Source: Emydura subglobosa
Lineage: Eukaryota; Chordata; Testudines; Chelidae
Direction: 5' to 3'
NCBI GenBank assembly: GCA_007922225.1
Contig: ML680053.1
Span: 9,882,870-9,946,869, forward strand
Length of the DNA stretch: 64,000 bases
Of the stretch, positions 45,528 through 55,845 are shown one piece after another; the stretch's first letter is position 1, and each line of letters opens with the position of its first letter. The translations under genes and the position numbers were made by a program. The notes beneath the pieces were generated by a model, which worked only from the letters and a program-made list of their open reading frames with translations, searched no databases and was not told the origin of the DNA.

Positions 45528-45627
45528 CCTCAGAATACCTCCCACACCTTCGTTACCTCAAGTTAAGTTAAGTAAGTTAAGTTTTATCCTCAGAATACCT
45601 CCCACACCTTTGTTACCTCAAGTTAAA
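45528..45627. repeat. Direct 60-bp tandem duplication
   Basis: A block beginning CCTCAGAATACCTCCCACAC at 45528 recurs at 45588, exactly 60 bp downstream, with 37 of the first 39 bases or more identical. Between them is an AAGTTAAGTTAAGTAAGTTA run that itself repeats AGTTA. Recent local slippage or unequal exchange. Confidence 0.85.
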
Positions 45628-45682
45628 TTAAAAACAAAAACAAAAAACATCACCCTTTTCAGGAGTGAGGAAAAGGCCTAAG
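45628..45682. other. A-rich spacer
   Basis: AAAAACAAAAACAAAAAAC (about 45630-45648) only. Confidence 0.5.
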
Positions 45683-46629
45683 GGGTAGTTTCACAAGGGA
45701 CTTAGGCATTAGAGAACTCAGTATCACCTAGCTGCTAGGTACCAAGAAATTGACAGGAACACAACTGCAATTCACAAATCTTAAGCTCCCCATGCAATGA
45801 ATGGGGAGAGTGGCACCTCAGAGTGAGATCCAAAAAAGTTAGCTGACTAAGAAGGGAGCTGCCTAACGCAGCCAACGGGAGATGCCGACCAGAAGGATGT
45901 GTGCTAAACCCCACCCCACCTCACAGATTTCAGTGCCTAAATCCCCGCTGCGGGTAGGCGCCCAGCTCTGCCCGACAATCCACATATGAGAAACCTATAT
46001 CCTGGAGTCAAGTGGCTTAAGTGCCTGAGCTGTTTCTTGAAAGAATGAGCTAGGCAGGTGCTTAATTCCACACAAAACAGCTGGAGGAGGAGGTACCCAC
46101 CTTGTAACTTCTAACCCAATGGTTAGAGCATTCACCTGGGATTTGGGAGGCCCCAGTTCAAATCCTTCTCCTCCTCCCGCTGCCTGAGGGGGGGAAATTG
46201 AACTTGGGTCTCCCCCATCCCAGATGATGCTCTAACCATTGATCTAGAAGTTATAAGTTAGATAATGATACCACGTTCTCCTCTTTGAGTCAGATTCTGA
46301 ATAGAACCCAGTCCAATAGGCAGCCTCTGAGCCTTCTGGATTGGACCCAACGTGCAAGATGAGAATTTTCACCCTCCCCACCACCATCACCTCTTCCTTG
46401 GTTCATGAATCGCTCTGGGGCTTAGGTGGCTTATAGGCATCAAATACCTAGAGTAAGGAAGCAGTGCACATGCTCAGAGGCATAAATGTAGGTGCCTACA
46501 GAACTTTTACCCTGATAATGTAGGTGCTGAGTGAGTTTATTAGGTGCCTAAAAGATCTGGTAGAGTTTTGGGAATGGCAGTGGAGCCTAAAATCGGCATG
46601 TAGGCAATTAAACTTTTGTGAATCTAGCC
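45683..46629. mobile_element. TIR element (0.95 kb) carrying a central tRNA-like palindrome
   Basis: The left end GGGTAGTTTCACAAGG pairs with the right end TTTTGTGAATCTAGCC, and ACTTAGGCAT with ATGTAGGCAATT. There is no transposase ORF. The centre (46101-46257) contains two tRNA-like modules facing each other, and GTGCCTA/TAGGTGCC words recur in both halves, so the whole element is an imperfect palindrome. A fused origin (a tRNA-derived SINE captured by, or folded into, a DNA element) is inference. No target duplication was resolved; a CR1 starts immediately downstream. Confidence 0.65.
46101..46257. repeat. Head-to-head tRNA-like modules (pol III box A/B-like motifs)
   Basis: The plus-strand copy has TGGTTAGAGCA (46120-46130, box A-like) and AGTTCAAATCC (46155-46165, box B-like). 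The minus-strand copy has the same two motifs, TGGTTAGAGCA (46238-46228) and AGTTCAATTTCC (46204-46193). Arms 46101-46171 and 46190-46257 are inverted repeats with about 80% identity. The spacing of box A to box B (about 25 bp between them) is tRNA-like. There is no complete cloverleaf, so it is not called as a tRNA gene. Confidence 0.6.
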
Positions 46630-46639
46630 ATAAATCTTA

Positions 46640-47827
46640 TAAGGAGGAACAAGGAGGACCAGGGAATTATAGATCAGTCAGCCTAACTTCAAAACCTGGA
46701 AAGATACTGGAAAAAATTATTAAACAATCAATTTATAAGCACCTAGACGATAATAGGATAATAAGGGATAACAAGCGTGGATTTCCCAAGAACAAGTCAT
46801 GCCAAACCAACCTAATTTCCTTCAACAGGGTTACTGACCCAGTGGATGGGTGGGAAGCAGTAGAGATGATATCTCTTGATCTTAGTAAGGCTTTTGACAC
46901 AGTCCCATGAGACAGTCTCATAAACAAACCAGGGAAATGAAGTCTAGCTGAAATTACTACAAGGTGGATGAAAAACTGGTTGAAAGACGATACTCAAAAA
47001 CTAGTTATCAATTATTTGCTGTCAAACTGGAAGGATGTATCTAGTCAGGTCTTGCAGAGCTCAGTCCTGGGTCCAGTACTTTTCAAATATTTTCATTAAT
47101 GAATTGGATAATGCAGTAGACAGTATGCTTATAAAATTTGCAGAGGACATGAATCTGGGAGGGGTTGCAAGCACTTTGGAGGGCAGGATTAGAATTCAAA
47201 ATGACTAAAACTGGACAATTGGTCTGAATTAAACAAGATAATATTAAATAAATCTAAGTATAGTACTTTGCATCAAGGAAGGAAAAGTCAAATGCACAAC
47301 TACAAAATAGGGGATAGCTGATTAGGCGGTAGTATTCCTGAAATAGATCTGGGGGTTATAGTGGATCACAGTTTGAATGAGAATCAATGTGATGCAGCTG
47401 TGAAAAAGGCTAATATCTTTCCGGGGTGAATTAACAGAAATGTCATATGTAAGGCCTGATCTACACTGATGGGGAAATTTGGCGGCAGTCGATGGGAGTA
47501 GCTTACGTATCTCCCATCAACTTCCTAACTTCTACTTACTGTGGTGTCTTCACTTCACTGTGCTGATGGGAAATGCATTCCTGTCAGTGAAGCGTTTCTC
47601 CTTTTTCCAGAGGTGGATTTATTCACTTCTGCTCAATCAATCCCAAAGAATCGATCTGATGGCAGCAAATTTGCCGTCATCAGTGAAGACATACCCTGAG
47701 ACACAGGAGGTATTTGTCCTGATGTACCCAGCACTGGTGAGGGCTTAACTGGGGTACCATGTCCACTTCTGGACACCACATGTTAGAAAAAGATGTGGAC
47801 AAATTGTAAGAGAGTCCAGAGGAGAGA
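46640..47827 (+). mobile_element. CR1 LINE, interrupted by a MITE and truncated by another CR1
   Basis: ORF 46524-46910 carries the CR1 RT linker GNYRSVSLTSKPGKILEKII (46664-46723), KSCQTNLISFN and DLSKAFDTVP. Then VSSQVLQSSVL-type and FAEDMNLGGV (degenerate FADD, near 47138) follow, and a C-terminal block to about 47450. The 47454-47697 MITE sits inside; CR1 sequence resumes with ACACAGGAGGTATTTGTCCT and runs to GAGTCCAGAGGAGAG at 47826. There a different CR1 copy starts, so the 3' end of this one is missing. Confidence 0.88.
47454..47697. mobile_element. TIR element (MITE) inside CR1
   Basis: Left GCCTGATCTACACTGATGGG and right CATCAGTGAAGACATACC (reverse complement GGTATGTCTTCACTGATG) are inverted, and inner GGAAATTTGGCGGC pairs with GCAGCAAATTTGCC. 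The CR1 reading order is continuous on either side, proving later insertion. There is no ORF. Confidence 0.75.
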
Positions 47828-48515
47828 AACTCAAGAAAGATCCTGGAGTCATTGTGGATAGTTCTCTGAAAACATCCACTGAATGTGCAATGGCAGTCAA
47901 AAGAACTAACAGAATGTTAGGAATCATTAGGAAAGGGATAGATAATAAGAAAGAAAATATAATATTGCCTCTTTATAAATCCATGGTACACCTGCATCCT
48001 GAATACTGCATGCAGATCTGGTCACACCATCTCAATAAAGATATACCAGAATTGTAAAAGGTACAGAAAAAGGTAAGAAAACTGATTGGGGGTATGGAAA
48101 ACCTTCCATATGAGGAGAGATTAATAAGCCTGGGACATTTCGGTTAAAGAGACAACTAAGGGGGGATATAATAGAGGACTATAAAAACATGACTGGTGTG
48201 GAGAAAGTAAGTAAAGATATGTTATTTACTCCTTCTCATAACTCAAGAACCAGGGGTCACCAAATGCAATTAATAGGCAGCAGATTTAAAACGAACAAAA
48301 GGAAGTATTTCTTCACACAACGCACAATCAATCAGTGGATCTCCTTGCCATAGGCTATTGTGAAGGCCAAGACGATAAGGTTAAAAAAAGAACTAGATAA
48401 ATTCATGGAGGATAGGTCCATCAACGGCTATTAGCCAGATGGGCAGGGAATGCTGTTTTACCAGAAGCTAGGAATGGGCAACAGGATGGATCATTTGATG
48501 ATTACCTAAACTTTA
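47828..48515 (+). mobile_element. CR1 LINE 3' fragment of a second subfamily
   Basis: It starts in ORF2 at GVIVDSSLKTSTECAMAV (47848-47901), includes RTNRMLGIIRKGIDNKK, PLYKSMVHLHPEYC, and 3' blocks GGGGGATATAATAGAGGACT, TCTTCACACAACGCACAATC, CATCAACGGCTATTAGCCAG and GATCATTTGATGATTACC. The final ~120 bp (with the terminal signature) are absent. It matches the subfamily of 35860-38108. Confidence 0.88.
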
Positions 48516-48939
48516 ACCTTAAACCATTTATTGAAATTGTGTCAGTGAAAAATTTATACCCATGAAATATTGCCACAGCTTTTCTACTGGAAAAGGTAAG
48601 GTGAATGCTCCATTACTTTACTCCTTCTCTTTGGACTTAAAAGCAAACATAGAAACAACGACAACAAAAAAACCTCAAAAACAAATGGGAGATACACCTG
48701 GACTATACAATATTTGAAAACTTTCAAAACGGGTCAAAGATCTGATGATTAATAGTGTGTTGGGCAGGACTCCTGAAGTCTTCTAGGGTTAGTGACTGCT
48801 GTCATCAAAACCAAATCAGTTTACTTTTGAATGAAAGCGTCCACACCAGGGTTTAAGACACTATAATGTATGACTCCTGTAATGCCACACCATCTATACA
48901 AGCCCTTAATAAAGGAAGGTAATAAGAAAAATTGAGGAG
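48516..48939. other. No recognisable feature
   Basis: No coding signal; an ACAACAAAAAAACCTCAAAA string near 48661. Confidence 0.35.
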
Positions 48940-50036
48940 TGTGTTTGACAGAATATACCTGTGGCCACATTCTACATGCTACTGTAATAATTTTTGAATA
49001 AAGTATCCCTTGTGAGGTATCATTTGAAAACTCAGTTTGCCAGTCATTATTGTTCTGATAAAATGTGTATGGGAAGTTAAGATTCCACTGTATGGCTGTT
49101 AACACATTAACATATTGCAAACTGAGGTTGGCAAACAGGTCTGTCTCAAACAAAAGAATGTGTGCTCTGCTTAATTTGCATTTCAGCAGCGATTTAAGCA
49201 GTAAACAGTCACCAAGCAAGAAGGGTAACAAAGGACGCTCAGACAGGTTAGAAAAATCCAGCAGGGAATATCCTTCCACATAGACTCTGTCTCCTGAATC
49301 TCAGCTGGAAATGTTTTCAAGAGGGGGACTGACACTAAAAAAGGAGGGACAAACACCCCCAGGCACCCTTCCCCCCCTCGCTACCCATCACATTCACAGC
49401 AAGTGAACTGAAGTATTTGTTGGAATCTGGAAAGAGTGGACCTGACCTAAGAAGTTTGTAAGTTTGGTCAGTAAGACTGCTGAAAGCACGTGATGAGAAA
49501 ATTGTGCTTTGAATTTAACATAGTTGGTTAAGTTAGGCATCAGTTGCATTTTATCTTTATGTTTCTAATAATAATTTCTGACTTTTATGCCTCTTTACTT
49601 ACGTAAAATTTCTCTATAGTTAATAAACCTGCTTTATTGCTTTATCAAATCCAGTGTGTTTAAATTGAAGTGTTTGGGGAAACTCTATTTGAGGTGGCAA
49701 GTTCTGTGCATAATATTTTTATTAAAGAAATAGCAGCTTTTATATAAACTTGTATTGTCCAGGAGAGGGCTGAGCAGTACAGGACATACATCCTGGGGGG
49801 GAAATCTAAGACTGGGCGTGTGTTGGGGTCACCCTGTAGTATAACCAAGACTGGGAGAGCCAAAGCATGCTAGAAGGCAGGTGGAACTTCTTCAGCAAGG
49901 CATCCTAAGGCACCCAAGATTGCAGGGCTCATGAGTCCAGATTGTACCCAGGTATGTCCTGAGGGGAGGGATGTGGGGGGGGGAAGCCTTTGTTAATTCC
50001 TTGAGTTTAAAATGCTTTAACTGGCTTTCCATGACA
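48940..50036 (+). mobile_element. LTR of the ~1.1-kb family, diverged
   Basis: Shared words in family order: TGTGTTTGACAGA start, GCTACTGTAATAATTTTTGA, AAGTATCCCTTGTGAGGTAT, CATTTGAAAACTCAG, TAGTTAATAAACCTGC (AATAAA near 49622) and a U5-like GTGTGTTTAAATTGAAGTGT. The terminus is not certain, possibly CCATGACA at about 50036. No target duplication was resolved. Confidence 0.65.
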
Positions 50037-50267
50037 CCCACACAAATGAGGGGCTGCAGACATTCAGACACAAATACATCTGTGGGCAACGGAGCAACGT
50101 TAACCGTTCAATCAGTATCAGAGTTTTTAAACTATGAATAATAATGGTAAATTTAACATCAGCATCAGCATTATAATCTGTGTCCTAAATGCTAAGAAAA
50201 TGTGTGTTTTTACCATGGGATAGTTAACATGCATTAGCTATCCCCCTGTAAAAACCATAGTCGAGAC

Positions 50268-51400
50268 AGACCGTCTGCAAAGAACACCCCAGAAGCCCCA
50301 TATTCACCAATGTCATATGACATGTTCTGTACAAAGTATTGGTCTTATTTGGTATTATTTTAAAAGTCTTGATCGGCTAAACATTAATGTCCTGTTGAAT
50401 TGTATGTGCCATCATTGTATGGGAAGACACAAAATATTTCTGTAAATGCTATTAGAAATGTTGTGAGGTGGGAAATGCCTTTTCAGTTACAATAATGAAG
50501 TGACCAGATGTGCTAATGGGCCATCAAGGAAAGAATTCACTATCAGAGACTGTTTACAGTGAAGGATTCACTGTAAGGAGCACGTTCACAATGGGGTATT
50601 GATTGACTGATGGAGAGCAGTCCCCACATCACATGCATGGACCATTCTAGCAAGCTGGGAGTACCTATAAGAGGGGAAGTGACATCATCATTTGTCTTTA
50701 CTCCCCCACGGCTAAACACCTGTAGAAATGGCTGAAAGACAAAGAACTATGGACCAGGGGAGTGGAGTCTCAGATGGGGAAAGCAGTCTGTGTCTGTGTG
50801 AATTGAAAACCTGTAGCCTACTTGTACCATCTCTCAGGGTGAAACATTTCTAAATTCAAATCCTAGAATTTAGAATTTAGATTGTGTTCTTATTTTTATG
50901 TTTCCCTTTAGTAACTATTTCTAGCCTCGTTATGTTTGCAGCTTATAATCACTTACAATCTATTTTTCTCTAATTAATAAGCTTGTTTAATCTTTTGTCT
51001 GAACCAGTGTGGTTGAGTGAAGTGTTTTGTTAGTGAGCTGAGTTGCTTAAAGCTGGTGCACATCCCTTCCACTTTGAGGGAAGGATGGACTAGACAGTAA
51101 ATTTCATTGGTCAGGCTTTTTGACCAGGGCAAGACGGTATAGTCCTGGGGTCCTGGGCTGGGGAGCTAACTGGAGCATGTCTATTATTGGTTCATAAGTG
51201 GCTGTGGAAAGCATTCATTGAACTAAATTGGATGTGTGATGCCACCAGCTGTTGGGTTGGGTGATAATAGAGCCTGGAGAGACTGTGCGTCATCAGACAA
51301 AGTATGGTGGAGAGCCCACCTCAAGCTAAATAGTTTATAAGGGTAACGAGCGGTTCCACAGCTCCCAGGCTGTACCCCAAGAGTTCTGCATACTATCACA
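50268..51400 (+). mobile_element. Solo LTR (1,133 bp), 5-bp target duplication GAGAC
   Basis: GAGAC flanks both ends (50263-50267 and 51401-51405). It carries AACACCCCAGAAGCCCCATA, CTGTACAAAGTATTGGTC, GTGACATCATCATTTG, a TATA-like CTATAAGAGG (50666) and the AT-rich signal TCTAATTAATAAGC (near 50974). The 3' end is ACTATCACA. The first few bases (normally TGTGACA) are eroded. It is the same family as 38996 and 55846. Confidence 0.8.
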
Positions 51401-51405
51401 GAGAC

Positions 51406-52252
51406 AAGGCACTTCGGTTTCTCCAAAGGCAACCAACACAAAGGAGCAAGGATAATTTATCTTAAAAAATCCTTGATTTTGGCAGTACAGAACAGTAACC
51501 TTGTCACAATGAAGATCATCATTGAAGTGTATCATAACAAAATATGTAGATACGTAAGTCTATGAAATTAAAATATGCAATTAGAAGTATAAACAATTAA
51601 ATAGAAAAAAGAATCAAGTTTTATGTATGCAAAACATGAAATAATACTGTGGACTTCAGTGTTTGCGGGATGGAAAATTATTTACAGAAATAAGGATTTT
51701 TAAGAAGTTTTCAATTACAAAGGAAGAGGAGAATCATGTTACTTCCAAAACAGTATTTATTGTTATAAAAATGTATCACCATTTTAGGTATATTGATTCT
51801 CTGGAAGAGGTAACAGAAAAAGTATGAAGCTAGTTTGTCCTAAAGGCTCAAACAAAAGGGTAAATTAAAAGAACTCAAAATGTATTTACTTATTCATGAT
51901 TTTTGAATCCTCGTGGTTGACAATCCATTTTAGGGTTGTATACCTATATTCAGTAAAAATTACAGTAGAAATGTACCTTTGAAGAAGATTTCCTACAAGA
52001 TAAGATAGTTCCCTTGGGGCAGATTTTGAAAAACATTTAGGCGTCTAGTGGGTTTTCAAAAGAATCTAGATGCTTTCAACCTTTAAAAAGTGTCCTGTAA
52101 TGACTATTTCAGTTTCTACACAGAAGTGGGAATGTGAAAAAAGAAAAGGGTGCTGGATAGAGGCAAAACAACAGTTAAAAAAAGGCAATCCCCATTGGTG
52201 GATTAAAGGAAAACTGATCAAGTTTTGACATCAAACCAGTAAATCAGTCAGC
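51406..52252. other. No gene; one degenerate palindrome
   Basis: AT-rich. 52018-52095 (GCAGATTTTGAAAAACATTT then GGGTTTTCAAAAGAATC) is a diverged palindromic repeat like 41535. The rest shows no coding signal. The last five bases before the next LTR (52248-52252) are its left target duplication, TCAGC. Confidence 0.45.
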
Positions 52253-52822
52253 TGTAGGAGAGTAAAGAGTGAAAAGCTGGACAAATGGTCAGGCCTAAAT
52301 TACAGGGAATGGGTTCAAGGCAAGGACAAACCTGGTTTCTGTTAATTGGTGTAAATTTTAGTTAGAGTCTGTTATTTCTCTTCTTCTCCTCCCTTTCTGG
52401 CCATCTGCGCAAGGGATGAGTCTATCGCCATTCCTGTGCAAGTCTTTTTGGTGGGAAGAAAGCATTATTTTCCTTCTCCCACTGGCATGCCTTTACTTCA
52501 AAGAATGTTAGTGTAAAATGTATAGGTTTTAAGGTGATGTGCGTGACCTCTATATGGTAATCCTGTAAATAACAAACAGCGGCGGGTATAATTATATTCA
52601 TTATGTAGTTGTTAGTATTCATTTTATAGGTTTCAATGTAACCAAATAAGGGTCTATGGGGAGTTGCTGAAAATGCATACATTTACATACTGTTATGGAT
52701 AAAAGAATTGTAAAGTAACCCCCTCGTTGTTCACTTGCGGCGTCGAGGTGGAACGAGCAGGCAATAAAGGGTTCCGTCTCCCCAATCCACCCCCGGGACA
52801 ACCTGTTTGGTTATTTCTAACA
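52253..52822 (+). mobile_element. Solo LTR (570 bp), 5-bp target duplication TCAGC
   Basis: TGTAGGAGAG...TTCTAACA, bounded by TCAGC (52248-52252 and 52823-52827). Same family as 37284-37852: by eye about 41 differences in 570 bp (about 93% identity). It has the TATA-like GGGTATAATTATATT and GCAATAAAGGG signals. Because its target duplication differs from that of the sister copy, the two are independent solo LTRs and not the two ends of one provirus. Confidence 0.92.
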
Positions 52823-52827
52823 TCAGC

Positions 52828-54369
52828 CTTCATGTCATATGATCCCAAAGAATAAACTTGTGTATGAAAAAAATTGGAATTAAAAATCAATGTCACAATA
52901 TCATCAGGAAATGCATTCTAAAAACACTGAGATGTGGCTGATGACTCTACTAGCAATTATTAATATTTTAAATAGCAATAATTATTTAAAAGATCAGTTA
53001 AATAGGACAATGACATCTATCCACACAATGGTAAGAAAGGTAAATGAAGTGTTAAGGGTAAAACTCAACATTTTAAGAAGTAAATAATTTAAAGCAGTGA
53101 AACTCCATTACAGTGGACTGAAGAAAAAGGCAGTCCAATTCAGGCAACCAGAACAGCAGAAATTTGTCAGCAGTAATGAGGATTGACACAGACACAAACT
53201 GATACAGGATTATTTTAAACATTGACATTTTTGGAGGGAGTGCAGTTAAAAATATTTCTCTGAATCAAGTCTTCTTTAGCAACTCAATACGTCATATTAG
53301 AGAGGGAAATGCTGCCTTGTCCAGGAATTGGGATGCACTGTGCCTTTAAAGACAGAGCACAGCCCTGGGAAGCAGGAGTTGCTGATACACCATCCTGCAA
53401 AGAAAATTGTGACTGTAATGTTACATCCCTGGCACAGGCAGGGGGGAGGCAGGAACAGGATGGGCTCTGGGAGGTAGCCACCCTCTGCTTCCCTGGGTTT
53501 CTTCCAGCTCCCGCACTGCCTCCATATCTTCCTCTGAGTCCCAGGTAGGGGCTTCCCCTGGCATTGAACTTTGGCGGGGGGCCCCTATGGGACAAACACA
53601 GCCACTGCAAGGATGTCCTGAGTACAAACCTCTCTCAGTAACTTCATCAGTTAAAATAAAAGTTATATTAAACACTGTACTGAACAATGAAAATCAAAGA
53701 AGTCAGAAAATTCAAGAGGTTAAGGTCCAACTTGCACAATCATACACGGCACATTCTTCTGTTTTTTCCTCTGGTTATATGTGCAGCTTAATATAGAGAC
53801 AAAATATGTGTCATAAACATAACCAAAGCAGTGTGCAATGGGGGAGCAGGTTAAAAATAACTTGTGATAGTCGGTGTTTTTCTTAAAGGACCAGTTCCTG
53901 GAGGCATGTGATTATGTGAGCATCTCAGGGAGTTTTTTAAACTAAAGGGTAAGATTCCAGCCCTTGTAGTTATAGACAAAAGCCTGAAAACACGATCTGA
54001 GTGCACCCCTAAAGGGTCTGAAAACAAGAGACAATCATTTTTAAACTTCTAATATTTCAGAGACCCTGACTCATGCCTTTTGAATGCTTGGGGTTGATAC
54101 ACGGTATTTCTGGAATCTGCCATCAGGATCTTATCTGTTCCTGCTCCACCACCCTGGTAGATTACACAAGTCTCCACCTGGTACAGGAGGCTACTTATAC
54201 ATCCTGCTTGTGCTAAAGGCAGGGGAAGGAGACCTAGGCAACAGTTAGGGATTTTTCCTGACCAACTTCTTGGAATCCAACCTGGATTATAACTCCCTAC
54301 CCCTCTTACAGCACCATTAAGGCAGGGCCACACTTTTGTATGGTTCTTCTGTCCCGTTTTACTCATCTC
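52828..54369. other. 1.5 kb with no gene; repeat-like patches
   Basis: 53403-53431 matches 44880-45056 in inverted orientation. 53440-53600 is GC-rich, and its two-strand ORFs (53284-53687) are compositional. The 105-codon minus-strand ORF 54049-54366 has no recognisable domain. Confidence 0.4.
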
Positions 54370-55450
54370 TCTAAACAGATGTGATTTTTCACATTATCTC
54401 TCTGCATATGAAATCTTTCCTTGCATTTTAAGTCCCCATCTCTGAACCCCTTTCTCTTTTGGCTATATCTTTATTTTAATCTTTGTTTTCCCTATGCAAA
54501 GACATAGCCCAGAACCACACACACTACTCCAGGAGAGGGTATGCCTTTGAGTTATATAGTGGCATTAGAATATTTTTAGTATCGCTTTTTCTCTCTCTTA
54601 ATGTCCATCCAAACATTTTTATTTGTGGCTTTCAATCACTGCTGCATCTGTGAAGAGTTTTCTATGGAGTTATCCACAAAGATACATAGGTTTTTCTCTC
54701 TCACGCACACACACAGTTAATGTGTATGAGTAGTTCTAGTTATTCCTTCTGATGTACCTTTGCATTTATCAACCCTGAATTTCATCTGCTGCCATGCAGC
54801 CCATTCTCCTAGCTTCATTAGATGTTCATGGATGTTCTTTACTGCCTTCTCTTCACTATCTGCTATTGCAGATTTTGCCATCTGCCCATTTTCCCAGTAA
54901 TACTGGACATTGCTGCTCCTATACCCAAATAGAAGACAGAACTTAAGTACACACTCAACTTTAAGCACATGGATAGTCTTTTACTGGATCAAGGTCTTAG
55001 TATGTTGCAAATTGGCCATTTATTTCTTAGCCTCTCTTAGTACTGGTCTCTTAGTACTTTATCCCTTAAACAATTTATTTTCTTTAATAGCTTGTAAAAA
55101 TGAGACTTATTTAAAACCTTTGACAAAGTCCAAATAAATTACACCATCTTTGTTCCCCATTTTCCATTACTGATATGTTCATAGATTCTAATATGTTAAA
55201 AGGAATGTGGTTTTCCTTTACAGAAGCTGTGCTTGTTTTTCCTTATATCAAGTATATCTAGTTAAAATGTTCCTAGTAATGAAATAAAGACATACTGGAA
55301 TGTAATTCCTAGTATCATGCCTAGTGCCTTTTTTAAGGACAGATGAACATTTCCTGCCATCCAGTACTGTGGGTGTTGTATCCGACAGACTGCAGATAAG
55401 CTGCTCAGCCACTTCATTCTAATTAGGTAGCTCAAGTTATCTGACAGTTT
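54370..55450 (-). mobile_element. Old CR1-like LINE relic, minus strand
   Basis: Read on the minus strand, about 55330 carries a frame-broken KKGTRHDTRNYIPV-like linker, about 55145-55110 reads GVIYLDFVKGF, and ORF 54968-54717 reads SAIADSEEKAV...HLMKLGEWAAWQQMKF, the helix after the FADD box in CR1-type reverse transcriptases, where FADDTK is replaced by MAKSAI. About 54570-54525 carries NILMPLYNSKAYPLLE. Stops and frameshifts are dense, so it is considerably older than the plus-strand copies. Confidence 0.75.
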
Positions 55451-55457
55451 GGAGCTA

Positions 55458-55778
55458 CAGTAGAACCTCAGAGTTATGAACATCAGCGTTATGAACTGAT
55501 CAGTCAACCACACAACTCATTTGGAATCAGAGGTACACAATCAGGCAGCCGCAGAGGAAAAAAAGCAAATACAGCACAGTACCTGTGTTAAACGTAAGCT
55601 ACTAAAAAATAAAAGAAAAGCAGCATTTTTCTTCTGCATAGTAGTGTTTCAAAGCTGTATTAAGTCACTGTTCAGTTGTAAACTTTTGAAAGAACCATAA
55701 CGTTTTGTTCAGATTTACAAACGTTTCAGAGTTACAAACAACCTCCATTTCAGAGTTCATAACTCTGAGGTTCTACTA
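55458..55778. mobile_element. Tc1/mariner-type MITE (321 bp), TA target duplication
   Basis: Left CAGTAGAACCTCAGAGTTAT (55458-55477) pairs with right ATAACTCTGAGGTTCTACTA (55759-55778): 19 of 20 bases, with only the outermost base changed. TA precedes (55456-55457) and follows (55779-55780). The CAGT...TACTG-like TIRs plus TA duplication are diagnostic of Tigger/pogo-like Tc1/mariner elements. Inner TTATGAACATCAG and GTTACAAACAACCTC are subterminal repeats. There is no transposase ORF. Confidence 0.9.
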
Positions 55779-55845
55779 TAGTTGCATCTACACTGTTCTA
55801 TTTTTATAAATATGTTGTGATTATGCAAGCAAAAAACATCCAGAC

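Noticed and set aside
46101..46257. A tRNA gene
   Set aside because: Box A and box B-like motifs are present, but there is no complete cloverleaf or acceptor stem, and it sits inside a TIR element.
48821..49279. 152-codon minus-strand ORF
   Set aside because: Mostly antisense to the LTR at 48940; no domain recognised.
37284..52822. A 15-kb provirus between the two similar LTRs
   Set aside because: The target duplications differ (GACTG and TCAGC), and unrelated elements fill the interval.
53284..53687. ORFs of 79-108 codons on both strands
   Set aside because: GC-rich repeat-like DNA with opposed overlapping frames; no similarity recognised.
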